In this document: positions 22,715 through 31,954 of the stretch, piece by piece | Position numbering within the stretch: the first letter of the stretch is position 1 | Layout of the letters: each line of letters begins with the position of its first letter | Assembly: GCF_019222765.1 (NCBI RefSeq) | Contig: NZ_CP078145.1 | Coordinates: 6,014,001-6,078,000 of the forward strand | From: Nocardia iowensis | Lineage (GTDB): Bacteria; Actinomycetota; Actinomycetes; Mycobacteriales; Mycobacteriaceae | DNA length: 64,000 nucleotides | Direction: 5' to 3' | The notes under the pieces: model-generated | What the model was told of the DNA's origin: nothing | Seen by the model: the letters and a program-made list of their open reading frames with translations, nothing else | The model's database searches: none | Made by a program: the position numbers and the translations under genes

Positions 22715-22728
22715 TAGAACAAGTTCTA
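22715..22728 (+). promoter_or_regulatory. KstR-type operator, proximal copy
   Basis: TAGAACAAGTTCTA is a full palindrome apart from its central pair and fits TnnAACnnGTTnnA exactly. Its centre is 17 bp from the upstream copy. It overlaps the -10 TATATT (22727-22732). With transcription starting near 22739 and the ATG at 22742, the message would be leaderless or nearly so; no ribosome-binding site is present. Confidence 0.7.
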
Positions 22729-22741
22729 TATTCTCGATCGC

Positions 22742-23746
22742 ATGAAGGTCGCAGTGACCGGCGCAGCCGGCTACCTTGGCACGAATCTGCTCCGCCTGCT
22801 GGTCGCGCGCGGCCATGAGGTCACCGCCATCGATCGGGTGGTGCCACCGACGGCAGCGCAGCCGAACGTCACCTGGGTGAGCGGGAACGTGCTGGACCCG
22901 GCATCGATGCGGGAAACGCTTGCGGATGTCGAGATCGTCTACCACCTGGTCGCGGTGATCACCCTCGCCGAGAAGAACGACCTGGCCTGGAAGGTCAACA
23001 CCGAAGGCGTGCGCGTGGTCGCCGAGGCCGCGCGCGAGGTCGGTGTGCGCCGAATGGTGCACGCCAGCTCGATTCACGCGTTCAACCAGTACAGCTGCGG
23101 CGGCCGGATCGATGAGAGCGCACCGCGCTCGACCGACGCGGCGCTGCCCGTCTACGACCGCTCCAAGTGGGCGGGCGAGGTCGCGCTGCGCCAGGTGATC
23201 GACGATGGCCTGGACGCGGTGCTGTGCAACCCCACCGGCGTATTCGGCCCCCTCGACTACAGCAAGCCGCTCTCCAGGATCAACCGCACGCTGAAAGACG
23301 CGGCGCAAGGCCGCATTCCGGCGATGATCGGCGGCGGCTTCGACCTGGTCGACGTGCGCGACGTGGCCGAAGGGCTGATCCTGGCGTCCGAGCGCGGCCG
23401 CACCGGCGAGAACTACCTGCTCGGCGGCGAGATGATCTCGATGCTCGACCTCTGTCGACTGGCGGCGGGTCACGGCGGTAAGCGCGGGCCGAAGTTCGCC
23501 ATCTCCCCCACCCTCGTCGCGGGCCTGATCCCCGTGCTCGCGCCGATCGGCAAGCTCTTCAAATCCGATATCGTCTCGAAAGCCGCACTGGGCGCGCTGA
23601 TTTCGGCGCCCGTGGTAGACCACGGCAAGGCCGAACGCGAACTCGGCTACCGTCCGCGCCCCACCGACGAGACCGTCCGCGACCTGGTCGCCTTCTTCGC
23701 CGACCGGGCCCCGCTGACACCGCCGGAGACCCGGCAGATTGCTTGA
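22742..23746 (+). CDS. NAD-dependent epimerase/dehydratase-type SDR, probably sterol-linked
   Basis: This 334-residue extended SDR has the Rossmann motif TGAAGYLGTN at 7-16, an active-site YDRSK with a Ser in HASSIHAFN, and substrate-side segments such as NPTGVFGPLDYSKPL. The fold includes 3-beta-hydroxysteroid dehydrogenases, dihydroflavonol reductases and sugar epimerases. The two KstR-type operators immediately upstream suggest that it takes part in sterol or related lipid degradation and is induced by steroid-CoA intermediates; that is inference from the operators rather than from the protein. The ATG at 22742 has no ribosome-binding site and is probably leaderless. It ends at 23746 and no partner gene follows in the same operon. 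Confidence 0.85.
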   Translation: MKVAVTGAAGYLGTNLLRLLVARGHEVTAIDRVVPPTAAQPNVTWVSGNVLDPASMRETLADVEIVYHLVAVITLAEKNDLAWKVNTEGVRVVAEAAREVGVRRMVHASSIHAFNQYSCGGRIDESAPRSTDAALPVYDRSKWAGEVALRQVIDDGLDAVLCNPTGVFGPLDYSKPLSRINRTLKDAAQGRIPAMIGGGFDLVDVRDVAEGLILASERGRTGENYLLGGEMISMLDLCRLAAGHGGKRGPKFAISPTLVAGLIPVLAPIGKLFKSDIVSKAALGALISAPVVDHGKAERELGYRPRPTDETVRDLVAFFADRAPLTPPETRQIA

Positions 23747-23776
23747 TCCACCCCTGATCGAGACCCCGGAACACAA

Positions 23777-23794
23777 CTAGTCAAGTTTGCCTAG
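23777..23794 (+). promoter_or_regulatory. Operator-like CTAG palindrome, upstream copy
   Basis: CTAGTCAAGTTTGCCTAG is an imperfect palindrome with CTAG at both ends and closely resembles the perfect palindrome at 23823-23840. It overlaps the -35 hexamer TTGCCT. Confidence 0.55.
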
Positions 23795-23815
23795 CCGCGT
23801 TCCGGGTGTTACCTT
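23787..23815 (+). promoter_or_regulatory. Promoter of the VOC-PadR operon
   Basis: -35 TTGCCT (23787-23792), a 17-bp spacer and -10 TACCTT (23810-23815). Transcription would start near 23822, at the edge of the second palindrome. Confidence 0.5.
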
Positions 23816-23822
23816 TTTCCTG

Positions 23823-23840
23823 CTAGCCAAATTTGGCTAG
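23823..23840 (+). promoter_or_regulatory. Operator-like CTAG palindrome, perfect copy
   Basis: CTAGCCAAATTTGGCTAG is a perfect 18-bp palindrome beginning just after the predicted -10 and start point. A PadR-family regulator is encoded in the same operon and is the likely ligand-responsive repressor bound here. Confidence 0.65.
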
Positions 23841-23862
23841 TTCGAAAGGGAGGGTGAGCCCG

Positions 23863-24603
23863 ATGGCCGGCGAAGTGATGACGCCCCTGTTGCCGTGCGG
23901 GTCGATCGATGAGGTCGGCGAGTTCTATCAGATGCTCGGATTCGAGCAGACGTATCGGCAGGTTCGTCCGAATCCGTATCTCGCGATGCGGCGAGAGGAC
24001 ATCAACCTGCACTTTTTCGGAATGCCGGGGTTCGAGCCCGCCGAGTCCTACGGGTCATGCCTGGTGGCGGTGCCCGATATCCGCGCCCTGTACGAGTCTT
24101 TCGCCGTGGGGATGCGAGCCGTGCACGGCAAATTGCTGATCTCGGGGACGCCGCGGATGACGCGGCCGCGCAAGCGCAAGAACGCGGACAATCTCACCGG
24201 ATTCCTGGTGGTCGATCCCGGCGGGAATTGGATCCGTTTCTTCCCACGAACACCCGAGGCGAAGAAACCGGCCGAGCCGGTGCCGGAACGCGGCAGACTC
24301 CGCAGAACGCTGGCGGACGCCGTCGTACTCGCCGATTCCCATGGCGCCGACGGCCAAGCGGCCAAGATTCTCGATGCCACACTGGCTCGCGAGCAGGACA
24401 CGGCGACGAAGATCGACCTCGTCGACGCCTTGGCCTATCGTGCCGAACTGGCCGTGCGGATGGACGATCCCGAACTCGCGCGCCACCTGCTCGACCGCCT
24501 GCACGCGATCGCGTTGACCCGCGCCGACCGCCGGGTACTCGCCGACACCCTGGGCGATGCCGATGACCTGCAACGCATCCTGAGCGCACCGAGCGTCGAC
24601 TGA
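23863..24603 (+). CDS. VOC-fold (glyoxalase/bleomycin-resistance-like) protein with helical C-terminus
   Basis: The 246-residue protein has an N-terminal VOC/glyoxalase-like domain of about 125 residues (LLPCGSIDEVGEFYQMLGF at the start; LTGFLVVDPGGNWIRFF at the end) and a C-terminal helical part of about 110 residues rich in Ala/Leu/Asp (AKILDATLAREQDTATKIDL and similar), perhaps a TPR-like or dimerisation region. VOC proteins either act on metal-bound substrates or sequester drugs. The conserved metal ligands are not all evident, so binding is as likely as catalysis. Start ATG 23863 follows AAAGGGAGGG. It is co-transcribed with the PadR gene 28 bp downstream, which suggests a drug- or metabolite-responsive pair. 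Confidence 0.78.
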   Translation: MAGEVMTPLLPCGSIDEVGEFYQMLGFEQTYRQVRPNPYLAMRREDINLHFFGMPGFEPAESYGSCLVAVPDIRALYESFAVGMRAVHGKLLISGTPRMTRPRKRKNADNLTGFLVVDPGGNWIRFFPRTPEAKKPAEPVPERGRLRRTLADAVVLADSHGADGQAAKILDATLAREQDTATKIDLVDALAYRAELAVRMDDPELARHLLDRLHAIALTRADRRVLADTLGDADDLQRILSAPSVD

Positions 24604-24631
24604 CAAACCACCGGAAGGAACCGAGAACCTC

Positions 24632-25204
24632 GTGTCCGCGGTCCGCCTGCTCGTCCTCGGCGCTGTCCGGCGCCGGGCACGGGCGCACGGCTATCAAGTA
24701 CGAGCAGATCTGGAATCGTGGGGCGCGCACGAGTGGGCCAACGTCAAGTCCGGGTCGGTTTACCACGCACTCAAAGCGATGACCGGCGACGGCCTCTTGG
24801 TCGCACACGAAACCACGCCGAGCACCACCGGTGGACCACCCCGGATCGAATACGAGGTCACCGACGCGGGCGACGAGGCATATTTCGACCTGCTGCGCAG
24901 CGCGCTGTCCCAGCACGACCCCCGCATGGACGTCCTCGCCGCCGCCGTCGGACTCATCGCCGACCTGCGCCGCGCCGAAGCCATCGAGCTCCTGCGGCAA
25001 CGCGCGCGGATAATGGAGCAGTGGCGGTCCAGCGTCACCGGCGCACTGCCCCCGGACACCGACCTCGACACCTTGGGACCGGTCGGCGAAGTCCTCGGAT
25101 TGTGGATTCACACCGCCGACAGCCGCGCCGAATGGACACAGCGCCTCATCCGCCGCCTCGAAGCGGGTGCGTTCGAGATGGCCGACGACAAAACCCGGAA
25201 GTGA
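24632..25204 (+). CDS. PadR-family transcriptional regulator
   Basis: This 190-residue regulator has an N-terminal PadR winged-helix domain (LLVLGAVRRRARAHGYQVRADL, SGSVYHALKAMTGDGLL, and the wing RIEYEVTDAGDEAYF) and a C-terminal helical dimerisation region of the long (subfamily-1-like) type. PadR proteins are typically repressors released by phenolics or drugs. It follows the VOC gene by 28 bp with GGAAGGAA before the GTG start, so it is in the same operon. The pair of CTAG palindromes around the operon promoter is the natural candidate for its own operator. Confidence 0.85.
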   Translation: MSAVRLLVLGAVRRRARAHGYQVRADLESWGAHEWANVKSGSVYHALKAMTGDGLLVAHETTPSTTGGPPRIEYEVTDAGDEAYFDLLRSALSQHDPRMDVLAAAVGLIADLRRAEAIELLRQRARIMEQWRSSVTGALPPDTDLDTLGPVGEVLGLWIHTADSRAEWTQRLIRRLEAGAFEMADDKTRK

Positions 25205-25246
25205 CCATGGTTGCGCACCCAGGGGAACATATGTTCGACTGGAGCG

Positions 25247-26263
25247 GTGCGGTGGCAAAGCCAGACCCTGGACGCCGACGACGGCGCCTTGCCCGGGCTC
25301 ACCCGGGCAGGTTTGACGCGCACCGTGCAGACCCCCGAATTCGAGGGCATCACCTTCCACGAAGTGCTGTGCAAGAGCGCGCTGAACAAGGTGCCGGAAA
25401 GCTCGAACCTGCCGTTCCAGTGGACAATCAATCCGATGCGCGGCTGCTCGCACGCCTGCCGCTACTGCTTCGCCCGCCCGACCCACGAGTATCTGGATCT
25501 GGACGCCGGCCGCGATTTCGATTCACAGATCGTGGTGAAGACGAATATCGCCGCCGTACTGCGCAAGGAACTCAACCGGCGCTCCTGGCATCAGGAACCG
25601 GTCGCGCTGGGCACCAACACCGACCCCTACCAGCGGGCCGAGGGCCGATATCGGTTGATGCCGGGCATCATTCGCGCGCTCACCGACTCGGGCACGCCGT
25701 TCTCCATACTCACCAAGGGCACCCTGCTACGACGGGACCTGCCGCTGCTCACCCTCGCCGCGCGCGAGGTGCGGGTGAGCGTCGCGGTGTCCATCGCGAT
25801 CTTCGATATGGACCTGCATCGCAGCCTGGAAACCGGCACCCCGTCGCCGAAGGCCCGGCTGGAGATGGTGCGCGCGCTCACCGAGGCGGGGTTCGACGTG
25901 AATGTCATGGTGGCACCGGTGCTTCCCTACCTCACCGACAGCAAGGCCCACCTGGACGAACTGTTCGGCGCGATCGCCGACGCGGGCGGGCGTTCCGCGG
26001 TCGCCTTTCCGATGCACCTGCGCGGCAGCACCCGCAACTGGTTCCTCGGCTGGCTCGCCGAGGCGCATCCCGCGCTGCTGCGCCGCTACCGTCAGCTCTA
26101 CGGTCGCGGCGCCTACGTGACGCCCGAGTACTCGGCCTGGCTCCGCGGACGCGTCGACCCGCTGCTCCAGCGACACGCACTGAAGCCGGAAAAACCGGCC
26201 GAACCGGAGACACAACCGGAAAGTCCGCACACCGTCGACCCGCAGCTGGCATTGTTCGCCTGA
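25247..26263 (+). CDS. Radical SAM protein of the Rv2578c family
   Basis: The 338-residue protein binds a 4Fe-4S cluster through CSHACRYC (the CxxxCxxC motif) within RGCSHACRYCFARPTHEYLD. The surrounding FHEVLCKSALNKVP, ALGTNTDPYQRAEGRY and ILTKGTLLRRDLPLL are characteristic of a conserved actinobacterial family that I recall as Rv2578c in M. tuberculosis. It is related to SplB-like radical SAM enzymes, but its substrate is unknown. The GTG at 25247 gives the family N-terminus MRWQSQTLD; a TTG at 25211 would add 12 residues. It follows the PadR gene by about 40 bp in the same direction and could be read through from it. Confidence 0.88.
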   Translation: MRWQSQTLDADDGALPGLTRAGLTRTVQTPEFEGITFHEVLCKSALNKVPESSNLPFQWTINPMRGCSHACRYCFARPTHEYLDLDAGRDFDSQIVVKTNIAAVLRKELNRRSWHQEPVALGTNTDPYQRAEGRYRLMPGIIRALTDSGTPFSILTKGTLLRRDLPLLTLAAREVRVSVAVSIAIFDMDLHRSLETGTPSPKARLEMVRALTEAGFDVNVMVAPVLPYLTDSKAHLDELFGAIADAGGRSAVAFPMHLRGSTRNWFLGWLAEAHPALLRRYRQLYGRGAYVTPEYSAWLRGRVDPLLQRHALKPEKPAEPETQPESPHTVDPQLALFA

Positions 26264-26375
26264 CGTCCCTACCACCGGTTACCGGCGGACCTCACATTTC
26301 GGGCGGACGCACCGCGCGGTGCGGAGTAGTTTGGCGATGGCACCCCTCTCATCGACGAGGAAGTGAAGCAGGCAA

Positions 26376-28328
26376 ATGGTTTCGCACCACAGCGAGGTCG
26401 GCACCGCCCAAAGCGGTGCAGGCGCAGCGAAATTGGAGAAGGTCGTCATTCGGTTCGCCGGGGACTCCGGCGACGGAATGCAGCTGACCGGTGATCGCTT
26501 CACGCACGAAGCGGCCGCGTTCGGCAACGATCTCGCCACCCAGCCCAACTTTCCCGCCGAGATCAGGGCGCCACAGGGCACGCTGCCCGGCGTCTCGTCG
26601 TTCCAGATCCAGATCGCCGACTACGACATCCTCACCGCGGGCGACCAGCCGGACGTGCTCGTCGCGATGAACCCGGCCGCGTTGAAGGCGAATCTGGAAG
26701 ACCTGCCGCGCGGCGCCACCATCATCGTGAACACCGACGAGTTCACCAAGCGCAATCTGTCCAAGGTCGGCTACCCCGCCGACCCGCTCGGCGACGACAC
26801 GCTGTCGGACTTCGTGGTGCATCGCGTCCCGATGACCTCGCTCACCCTCGGCGCCACCGAATCCACCGGCGTCGGCAAGAAGGACGGCCAGCGCGCGAAG
26901 AACATGTTCGCGCTCGGCTTGCTGTCCTGGATGTACGGGCGGCCGATCGGTGGCACCGAGAAGTTCATGCGGGAGAAGTTCGCCGCGAAACCGGATATCG
27001 CCGAGGCCAATGTGCTGGCGTTCCGGGCGGGCTGGAATTACGGCGAGACCACCGAAAGTTTCGCCACCACCTACGAAATCGCGCCCGCGAAACTGCCGCC
27101 CGGCACGTATCGCCAGATCACCGGCAATACCGCGCTCGCATACGGTTTGGTCGCGGCGGGTCAGCTGGCCGGACTGCCGGTGTTCCTCGGTACCTACCCG
27201 ATCACCCCGGCCTCGGACATCCTGCACGAGCTGAGCAAGCACAAGAACTTCGGCGTCACCACCTTCCAGGCCGAGGACGAGATCGCGGGTATCGGTGCGG
27301 CACTGGGGGCTTCGTTCGGCGGCGCGCTCGGCGTCACCAGCACCTCGGGGCCGGGACTCGCGCTCAAGAGCGAGACCATCGGCCTCGCGGTGATGACCGA
27401 GCTGCCGCTGCTGGTGATCGATGTGCAGCGCGGCGGGCCGTCCACCGGCCTGCCGACCAAGACCGAACAGGCCGATCTGCTGCAGGCGCTGTACGGGCGC
27501 AACGGCGAATCACCGGTCGCCGTGCTGGCGCCGCGCTCCCCCGCCGACTGCTTCGCCACCGCGGTCGAGGCGGCCAGGATCGCGCTCACCTATCGCACGC
27601 CGGTGCTGCTGCTGTCCGACGGGGCGATCGCGAATGGTTCGGAGCCGTGGTCGATTCCGCGCGTCGCCGACCTGGCGCCCATCGATCCGGCGTTCGAGCC
27701 GGACGGCGACGACGCCGACCCGTTCCTGCCCTACGCCCGTGACCCGGAAACCCTGGCTCGGCCGCTCGCCGTTCCCGGTACCAAGGGCCGCGCGCACCGC
27801 ATCGGCGGGTTGGAGAAGGCCGACGGCAGCGGCAACATCTCCTACGAACCGGCCAACCACGAGCTCATGGTTCGGTTGCGCCAGGCCAAGATCGACGCGA
27901 TCACCGTGCCCGATATCGAGGTCGACGATCCGGACGGCCGCGCCGAACTGTTGCTCATCGGCTGGGGCAGCTCCTACGGCCCGATCGGCGAAGCCTGTCG
28001 CCGAGCCCGCCGCCGTGGAGTGCCGGTCGCGCAGGCGCATCTGCGTCATCTGAATCCGTTGCCCGCCAATCTCGGCGACGTGCTGCGTCGCTATCGCACG
28101 GTGGTCGCACCGGAGATGAACGGCGGTCAGCTCGCCATGCTGCTGCGCGCGAAATACCTGGTCAATGTGCAGCCGTGGACGAAGATCGCGGGCACCGCGT
28201 TCTCCGCGCAGGAACTCGTCGGGGTCATCGATGCCGCGCTGGACGGCTCGATCGAGGACATGGAACACGACAAGGCCTTCGCCGCTCGCGCGCAGGCCAC
28301 GTACCGGACCGCTGGGGGCAACGCATGA
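26376..28328 (+). CDS. korA: 2-Oxoglutarate:ferredoxin oxidoreductase, alpha (gamma-alpha fused) subunit
   Basis: This 650-residue subunit fuses a gamma domain (about 1-190, VVIRFAGDSGDGMQLTGDRF) to an alpha domain (YPITPASDILHELSKHK, FQAEDEIAGIGAALGASFGG, GPSTGLPTKTEQ). With KorB it makes an enzyme that decarboxylates 2-oxoglutarate to succinyl-CoA while reducing ferredoxin, which gives an alternative to 2-oxoglutarate dehydrogenase in mycobacteria and relatives. Start ATG 26376 follows GAGGAAG. Its stop overlaps the korB start as ATGA, which should keep the subunits in balance. No separate ferredoxin-type delta subunit is encoded nearby. Confidence 0.93.
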   Translation: MVSHHSEVGTAQSGAGAAKLEKVVIRFAGDSGDGMQLTGDRFTHEAAAFGNDLATQPNFPAEIRAPQGTLPGVSSFQIQIADYDILTAGDQPDVLVAMNPAALKANLEDLPRGATIIVNTDEFTKRNLSKVGYPADPLGDDTLSDFVVHRVPMTSLTLGATESTGVGKKDGQRAKNMFALGLLSWMYGRPIGGTEKFMREKFAAKPDIAEANVLAFRAGWNYGETTESFATTYEIAPAKLPPGTYRQITGNTALAYGLVAAGQLAGLPVFLGTYPITPASDILHELSKHKNFGVTTFQAEDEIAGIGAALGASFGGALGVTSTSGPGLALKSETIGLAVMTELPLLVIDVQRGGPSTGLPTKTEQADLLQALYGRNGESPVAVLAPRSPADCFATAVEAARIALTYRTPVLLLSDGAIANGSEPWSIPRVADLAPIDPAFEPDGDDADPFLPYARDPETLARPLAVPGTKGRAHRIGGLEKADGSGNISYEPANHELMVRLRQAKIDAITVPDIEVDDPDGRAELLLIGWGSSYGPIGEACRRARRRGVPVAQAHLRHLNPLPANLGDVLRRYRTVVAPEMNGGQLAMLLRAKYLVNVQPWTKIAGTAFSAQELVGVIDAALDGSIEDMEHDKAFAARAQATYRTAGGNA

Positions 28329-29404
28329 CGATCACCGAAACCTCGCTCGTCGGAACAGATCTGGGCCTGACCGGACTCTCGGGCGTGCCCCCGGCGGACG
28401 GCCCGCAGAAGGTGAAGGACTTCACCTCCGATCAGGAGGTGCGCTGGTGCCCCGGCTGCGGTGACTACGTGATCCTGGCAACCGTGCGCGGTTTCCTCGC
28501 CGAGCTCGGATTGCGCAGGGAGAACCTGATGTTCGTCTCCGGGATCGGCTGCTCGAGCCGCTTCCCGTATTACCTCGAGGCGTACGGCATCCACTCCATC
28601 CACGGCCGCGCACCCGCCATCGCCACCGGGCTCGCGGTGACCCGCCCCGATCTGTCCGTGTGGGTGGTGACCGGTGACGGCGACGCGCTGTCCATCGGCG
28701 GCAACCACCTCATCCACGCGCTGCGCCGCAATGTGAACATGACGATCCTGTTGTTCAACAACCGGATCTACGGCCTCACCAAGGGCCAGTACTCACCGAC
28801 TTCGGAGCAGGGCAAGGTCACCAAGTCGACGCCGATGGGCTCGGTGGACCACCCGTTCAACACGCTGTCGATCGCGCTCGGCGCCGAAGCCACCTTCGCC
28901 GCGCGCGCCTTGGACTCCGACCGTGCGGGCCTGACCGAGGTGCTGCGCGCCGCAGCCGAACATCGCGGCACCTCGTTCGTCGAGATCCTGCAGGACTGCC
29001 CCATCTTCAACGACGGTTCCTTCGACGCCCTGCGCCGCGACAACGCCGCCGCCCACCTCGTCCCGCTACAGCACGGCCAGCCCATCCGCTTCGGCGCCGA
29101 CGGCGAATTCGCGGTCGTGCAAAGCGGTTTCGGCCTCGAGGTGGCGCGGGCGGATGCCATCGCCGAATCCGACATCGTCGTCCACGACGCCTACGCCGAC
29201 AACCCCGAGTACGCCTACGCCCTCTCCCGCCTCTCCGACCAAGCCCTGGATCATGTCGTCACCGGCATCTTCCGCAGCGTCAGTCGGCCCACCTACGACG
29301 ACGGGGTGCGCGCCCAATCCGCGACGGCCAGGGAGCGCAAGCCGATCTCGGCGGACTCGCTGCAGTCCCTGCTGACCGGTCCGGAGACCTGGACCGTGAG
29401 CTGA
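28325..29404 (+). CDS. korB: 2-Oxoglutarate:ferredoxin oxidoreductase, beta subunit
   Basis: This 359-residue TPP-binding subunit has the cluster-binding RWCPGCGDYVIL, GIGCSSRFPYYL, and the TPP motif GDGDALSIGGNHLIHALRRN ending in NN. It pairs with KorA. The start ATG lies inside the korA stop (ATGA), which is why I chose it over longer in-frame readings through korA. The next gene, mdh, another TCA-cycle enzyme, is convergent. Confidence 0.93.
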   Translation: MTITETSLVGTDLGLTGLSGVPPADGPQKVKDFTSDQEVRWCPGCGDYVILATVRGFLAELGLRRENLMFVSGIGCSSRFPYYLEAYGIHSIHGRAPAIATGLAVTRPDLSVWVVTGDGDALSIGGNHLIHALRRNVNMTILLFNNRIYGLTKGQYSPTSEQGKVTKSTPMGSVDHPFNTLSIALGAEATFAARALDSDRAGLTEVLRAAAEHRGTSFVEILQDCPIFNDGSFDALRRDNAAAHLVPLQHGQPIRFGADGEFAVVQSGFGLEVARADAIAESDIVVHDAYADNPEYAYALSRLSDQALDHVVTGIFRSVSRPTYDDGVRAQSATARERKPISADSLQSLLTGPETWTVS

Positions 29405-29564
29405 GCCGTTCCGGGACGGCCCGTCATTTATCGGCACGACAAGGGTCCCCGCCCTCGGCGCCCACAGGGCAGTCCTCGAACGGGACATGGCTGCGCCAAA
29501 ACCCGAGTAAGTTCGCCATGATGTCCCGTTCGCGGTTCGCTTGCTGGTGCTGGTGCGAGGCGAG

Positions 29565-30575
29565 TTAGGGGCGCTTGGCGAAGCCCAGATCGATTACGGC
29601 GTCGCGTTCTTGGGTGAGTTCGGCGATGCTGGTGTCGATTCGGGGGCGGGCGAAGTCGTCGATGGGGAGGTTGGGGACGATGGTGTAGGTGCCGTTGGCG
29701 CAGGTTACCGGGAATGAGCTGATCAGGCCTTCGGGGATGCCGTAGGAGCCGTCGGAGGGGACGGCCATGGAGACCCAGTCGCCAGGGGCGGTGCCGCGGA
29801 CCCAGTCGTGGATGTGGTCGAGGGCCGCGCTGGCCGCGCTGGCGGCCGAGGACGCGCCGCGGGCCTGGATGATGGCGGTGCCGCGCTGCTGCACGGTGGG
29901 GATGAAGTCGTCGGTCAACCAGGACTTGTCGCCGATGCGGTCGAGGGCGGGACGGCCGTCGATGGTGGCGTGCGCGATGTCGGGGAATTGGGTGGCGGAG
30001 TGGTTGCCCCAGATGGCAACTCGGGCGATGTCGGCGGCGGGCGCGCCGGTCTTCTTGGCCAGCTGCGCGATCGCGCGGTTGTGGTCGAGGCGGGTCATCG
30101 CGGTGAACCGCTCGGCCGGGACGTCGGGTGCGTTGCTCATCGCGATGAACGCGTTGGTGTTGGCCGGATTGCCGACCACGAGCACCTTCACGTCGTCGGC
30201 GGCACTGGCGTTGATCGCGGCGCCCTGCTCGGTGAAGATCGTGCCGTTGGCGGCCAGCAGATCCGACCGCTCCATGCCCGCCGTTCGCGGCCGCGCACCC
30301 ACCAGCACCGCGACGTTCGCGCCCGAAAAACCCACCCACGGATCGTCACTGATGTCGATGGACTCCAGCAGCGGAAACGCGCCGTCCTCCAATTCCATCG
30401 CCACCCCTTCCAGCGAGGACACCGCCGCCGGAATCTCCAGCAGCCGCAACCGCACCGGCGTCTCCGCGCCCAGCATCGCCCCCGACGCGATCCGGAACAG
30501 CAGCCCATAAGCGATCTGCCCCGCCGCTCCGGTCACGGCAACGGTCACGGGCGCGGTCCGAGCTGCGGTGGTCAC
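29565..30575 (-). CDS. mdh: Malate dehydrogenase
   Basis: NAD-dependent malate dehydrogenase of the long (cytosolic/actinobacterial) type, 336 residues. It shows the Rossmann motif [20 protein letters not shown], the substrate-loop arginines in [31 protein letters not shown], the catalytic His in [11 protein letters not shown] and the C-terminal [11 protein letters not shown]. The GTG start at 30575 has AAGGAG seven bases upstream. It is convergent with korAB; both act at TCA-cycle steps. Confidence 0.96.
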   Translation of the reverse strand: MTTAARTAPVTVAVTGAAGQIAYGLLFRIASGAMLGAETPVRLRLLEIPAAVSSLEGVAMELEDGAFPLLESIDISDDPWVGFSGANVAVLVGARPRTAGMERSDLLAANGTIFTEQGAAINASAADDVKVLVVGNPANTNAFIAMSNAPDVPAERFTAMTRLDHNRAIAQLAKKTGAPAADIARVAIWGNHSATQFPDIAHATIDGRPALDRIGDKSWLTDDFIPTVQQRGTAIIQARGASSAASAASAALDHIHDWVRGTAPGDWVSMAVPSDGSYGIPEGLISSFPVTCANGTYTIVPNLPIDDFARPRIDTSIAELTQERDAVIDLGFAKRP

Positions 30576-30762
30576 GACAGAACTCCTTCTGCGGTAGACG
30601 GACTCTCGAACCTCACCCTAACGACTCTCACCGCCCCCGAAACCCCTCGGTGAGCAACGCGACAGTCACCCCCAACCACCCCATCGGACACCGCTGCCAG
30701 CCCCGCCACCGCGCGCTGCGAGCGATGGTGCAGGAACCGACTGGGCACCAACTGGGGCCGGG

Positions 30763-31410
30763 TCAGGTCAGGGCGGCTACTTCTCGGTCGGTGAGGACTA
30801 TCGGGGAGACGGCGTCCTTGGTGCGGGCCATTTGGACGGCGCGGTAGAGGGGCCGGTCGGCTAGGCGGGCGTCTCTGGCTTCGGCGCGTAGCTGGTGGAC
30901 CAGGACCGCGGAAACGGCTACGGCGGCGGCCAGCTGGCTGGTGGCGAGGGCGTCGGCCAGGCGGCGCAGGCCGAGGAGGTGCAATTCGCGGCCGCTGCCC
31001 GCATCGGTGTACATGGCCAGCGGGACGATCTGGGAGATTTCCCCGGCAGTGACGCGCAGGACGATCCGGCTGAGCCGGGCCGGGAAGATCAGCACCTCGA
31101 CCCCGGTCGCCGCGGACACCTCCACCCGCCGCTCCCCGAATAGTCGGCGCGCATGGATCATGGTGCCCGTCAACCACATTCGCCGCCGCCGCAACGCGAA
31201 GGCGTAGCCGACGGTCGGCGCGCCGACCACCAGTCCGATGACGACCGCGATCGGCCAGCTGACCACGGTCGCGGCCAGCAACGCGGACCCGATCCCGATG
31301 CCCGCCGCGGCCAGCGCCAGCCGCCGCAGCATCGGCGCGTACATCTCGGGTGCCACGAGATCCAGCCCAACGGGTCGATCCGTTTGCTGCTCACCAGAAT
31401 TCGCCTGCAC
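30763..31410 (-). CDS. Membrane protein with two helices and a cytoplasmic domain, unknown
   Basis: The 215-residue protein has two adjacent helices at about 35-70 (LAAAGIGIGSALLAATVVSWPIAVVIGLVVGAP) and then an about 140-residue domain containing RRMWLTGTMIHARRLFGERRVEVSA, a region that looks PH-like. The end has ARTKDAVSPIVLTDREVAALT. I do not recognise the family with certainty. The GTG start at 31410 has only a weak ribosome-binding site. It precedes mdh in the same direction with a gap of about 190 bp. Confidence 0.65.
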   Translation of the reverse strand: MQANSGEQQTDRPVGLDLVAPEMYAPMLRRLALAAAGIGIGSALLAATVVSWPIAVVIGLVVGAPTVGYAFALRRRRMWLTGTMIHARRLFGERRVEVSAATGVEVLIFPARLSRIVLRVTAGEISQIVPLAMYTDAGSGRELHLLGLRRLADALATSQLAAAVAVSAVLVHQLRAEARDARLADRPLYRAVQMARTKDAVSPIVLTDREVAALT

Positions 31411-31663
31411 TGGCCCAACCCTCTCCGCGACCCCGGCGCCACATCGTGCGCGCAGTCACGTTACCCCCGCCACCAGCGGCGCGGTGGGTCTTCGGGCCGG
31501 GTGAACCACGGATGATACGTCCAGCAGCTGAATCGCGATAACCCTCTTGTCCGGCGGCAGCTGTCGCGGATGACATTTAGGCGACGAGAAATCGAGAACG
31601 TCTCGAGCGCGATTCCACGCTGCGAGAATCGCCGGTAGCAACGTCCTCTGGTCCGGGATTGCG

Positions 31664-31954
31664 ATGAAAAATACCAGGTCAACAATCATTTTCGGGTGCG
31701 GCATCGCCCTCGGGCTCTGCCTGATCACCGCAGGCTGCCAGAACAGCGAACAGCGCACCCCACCTACCACTGTCGCGCCGACGACGATCGAGACGACGCG
31801 CGGCGCTCCCACGGGCACCCGAATCCTGCCCCCGACCGCCACTCCGGTAACGCGTGCACCGACGAAAAACCCGGTGACCGGCCCGCCGGTCTGGAGCACA
31901 CCGCCGACGACGACCACCACCACCACCACCAAGCCGCCCACGACGACGCCGTGA
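31664..31954 (+). CDS. Thr/Pro-rich lipoprotein, unknown
   Basis: This 96-residue protein has a lipoprotein signal (hydrophobic stretch with lipobox LITAGC) and a mature part that is almost entirely Thr and Pro, ending in an eight-Thr run. Such sequences are flexible wall-spanning linkers and are likely glycosylated in actinobacteria. No globular domain is present. Its stop overlaps the GTG start of the next gene, so the two are coupled and probably work together. Confidence 0.65.
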   Translation: MKNTRSTIIFGCGIALGLCLITAGCQNSEQRTPPTTVAPTTIETTRGAPTGTRILPPTATPVTRAPTKNPVTGPPVWSTPPTTTTTTTTKPPTTTP

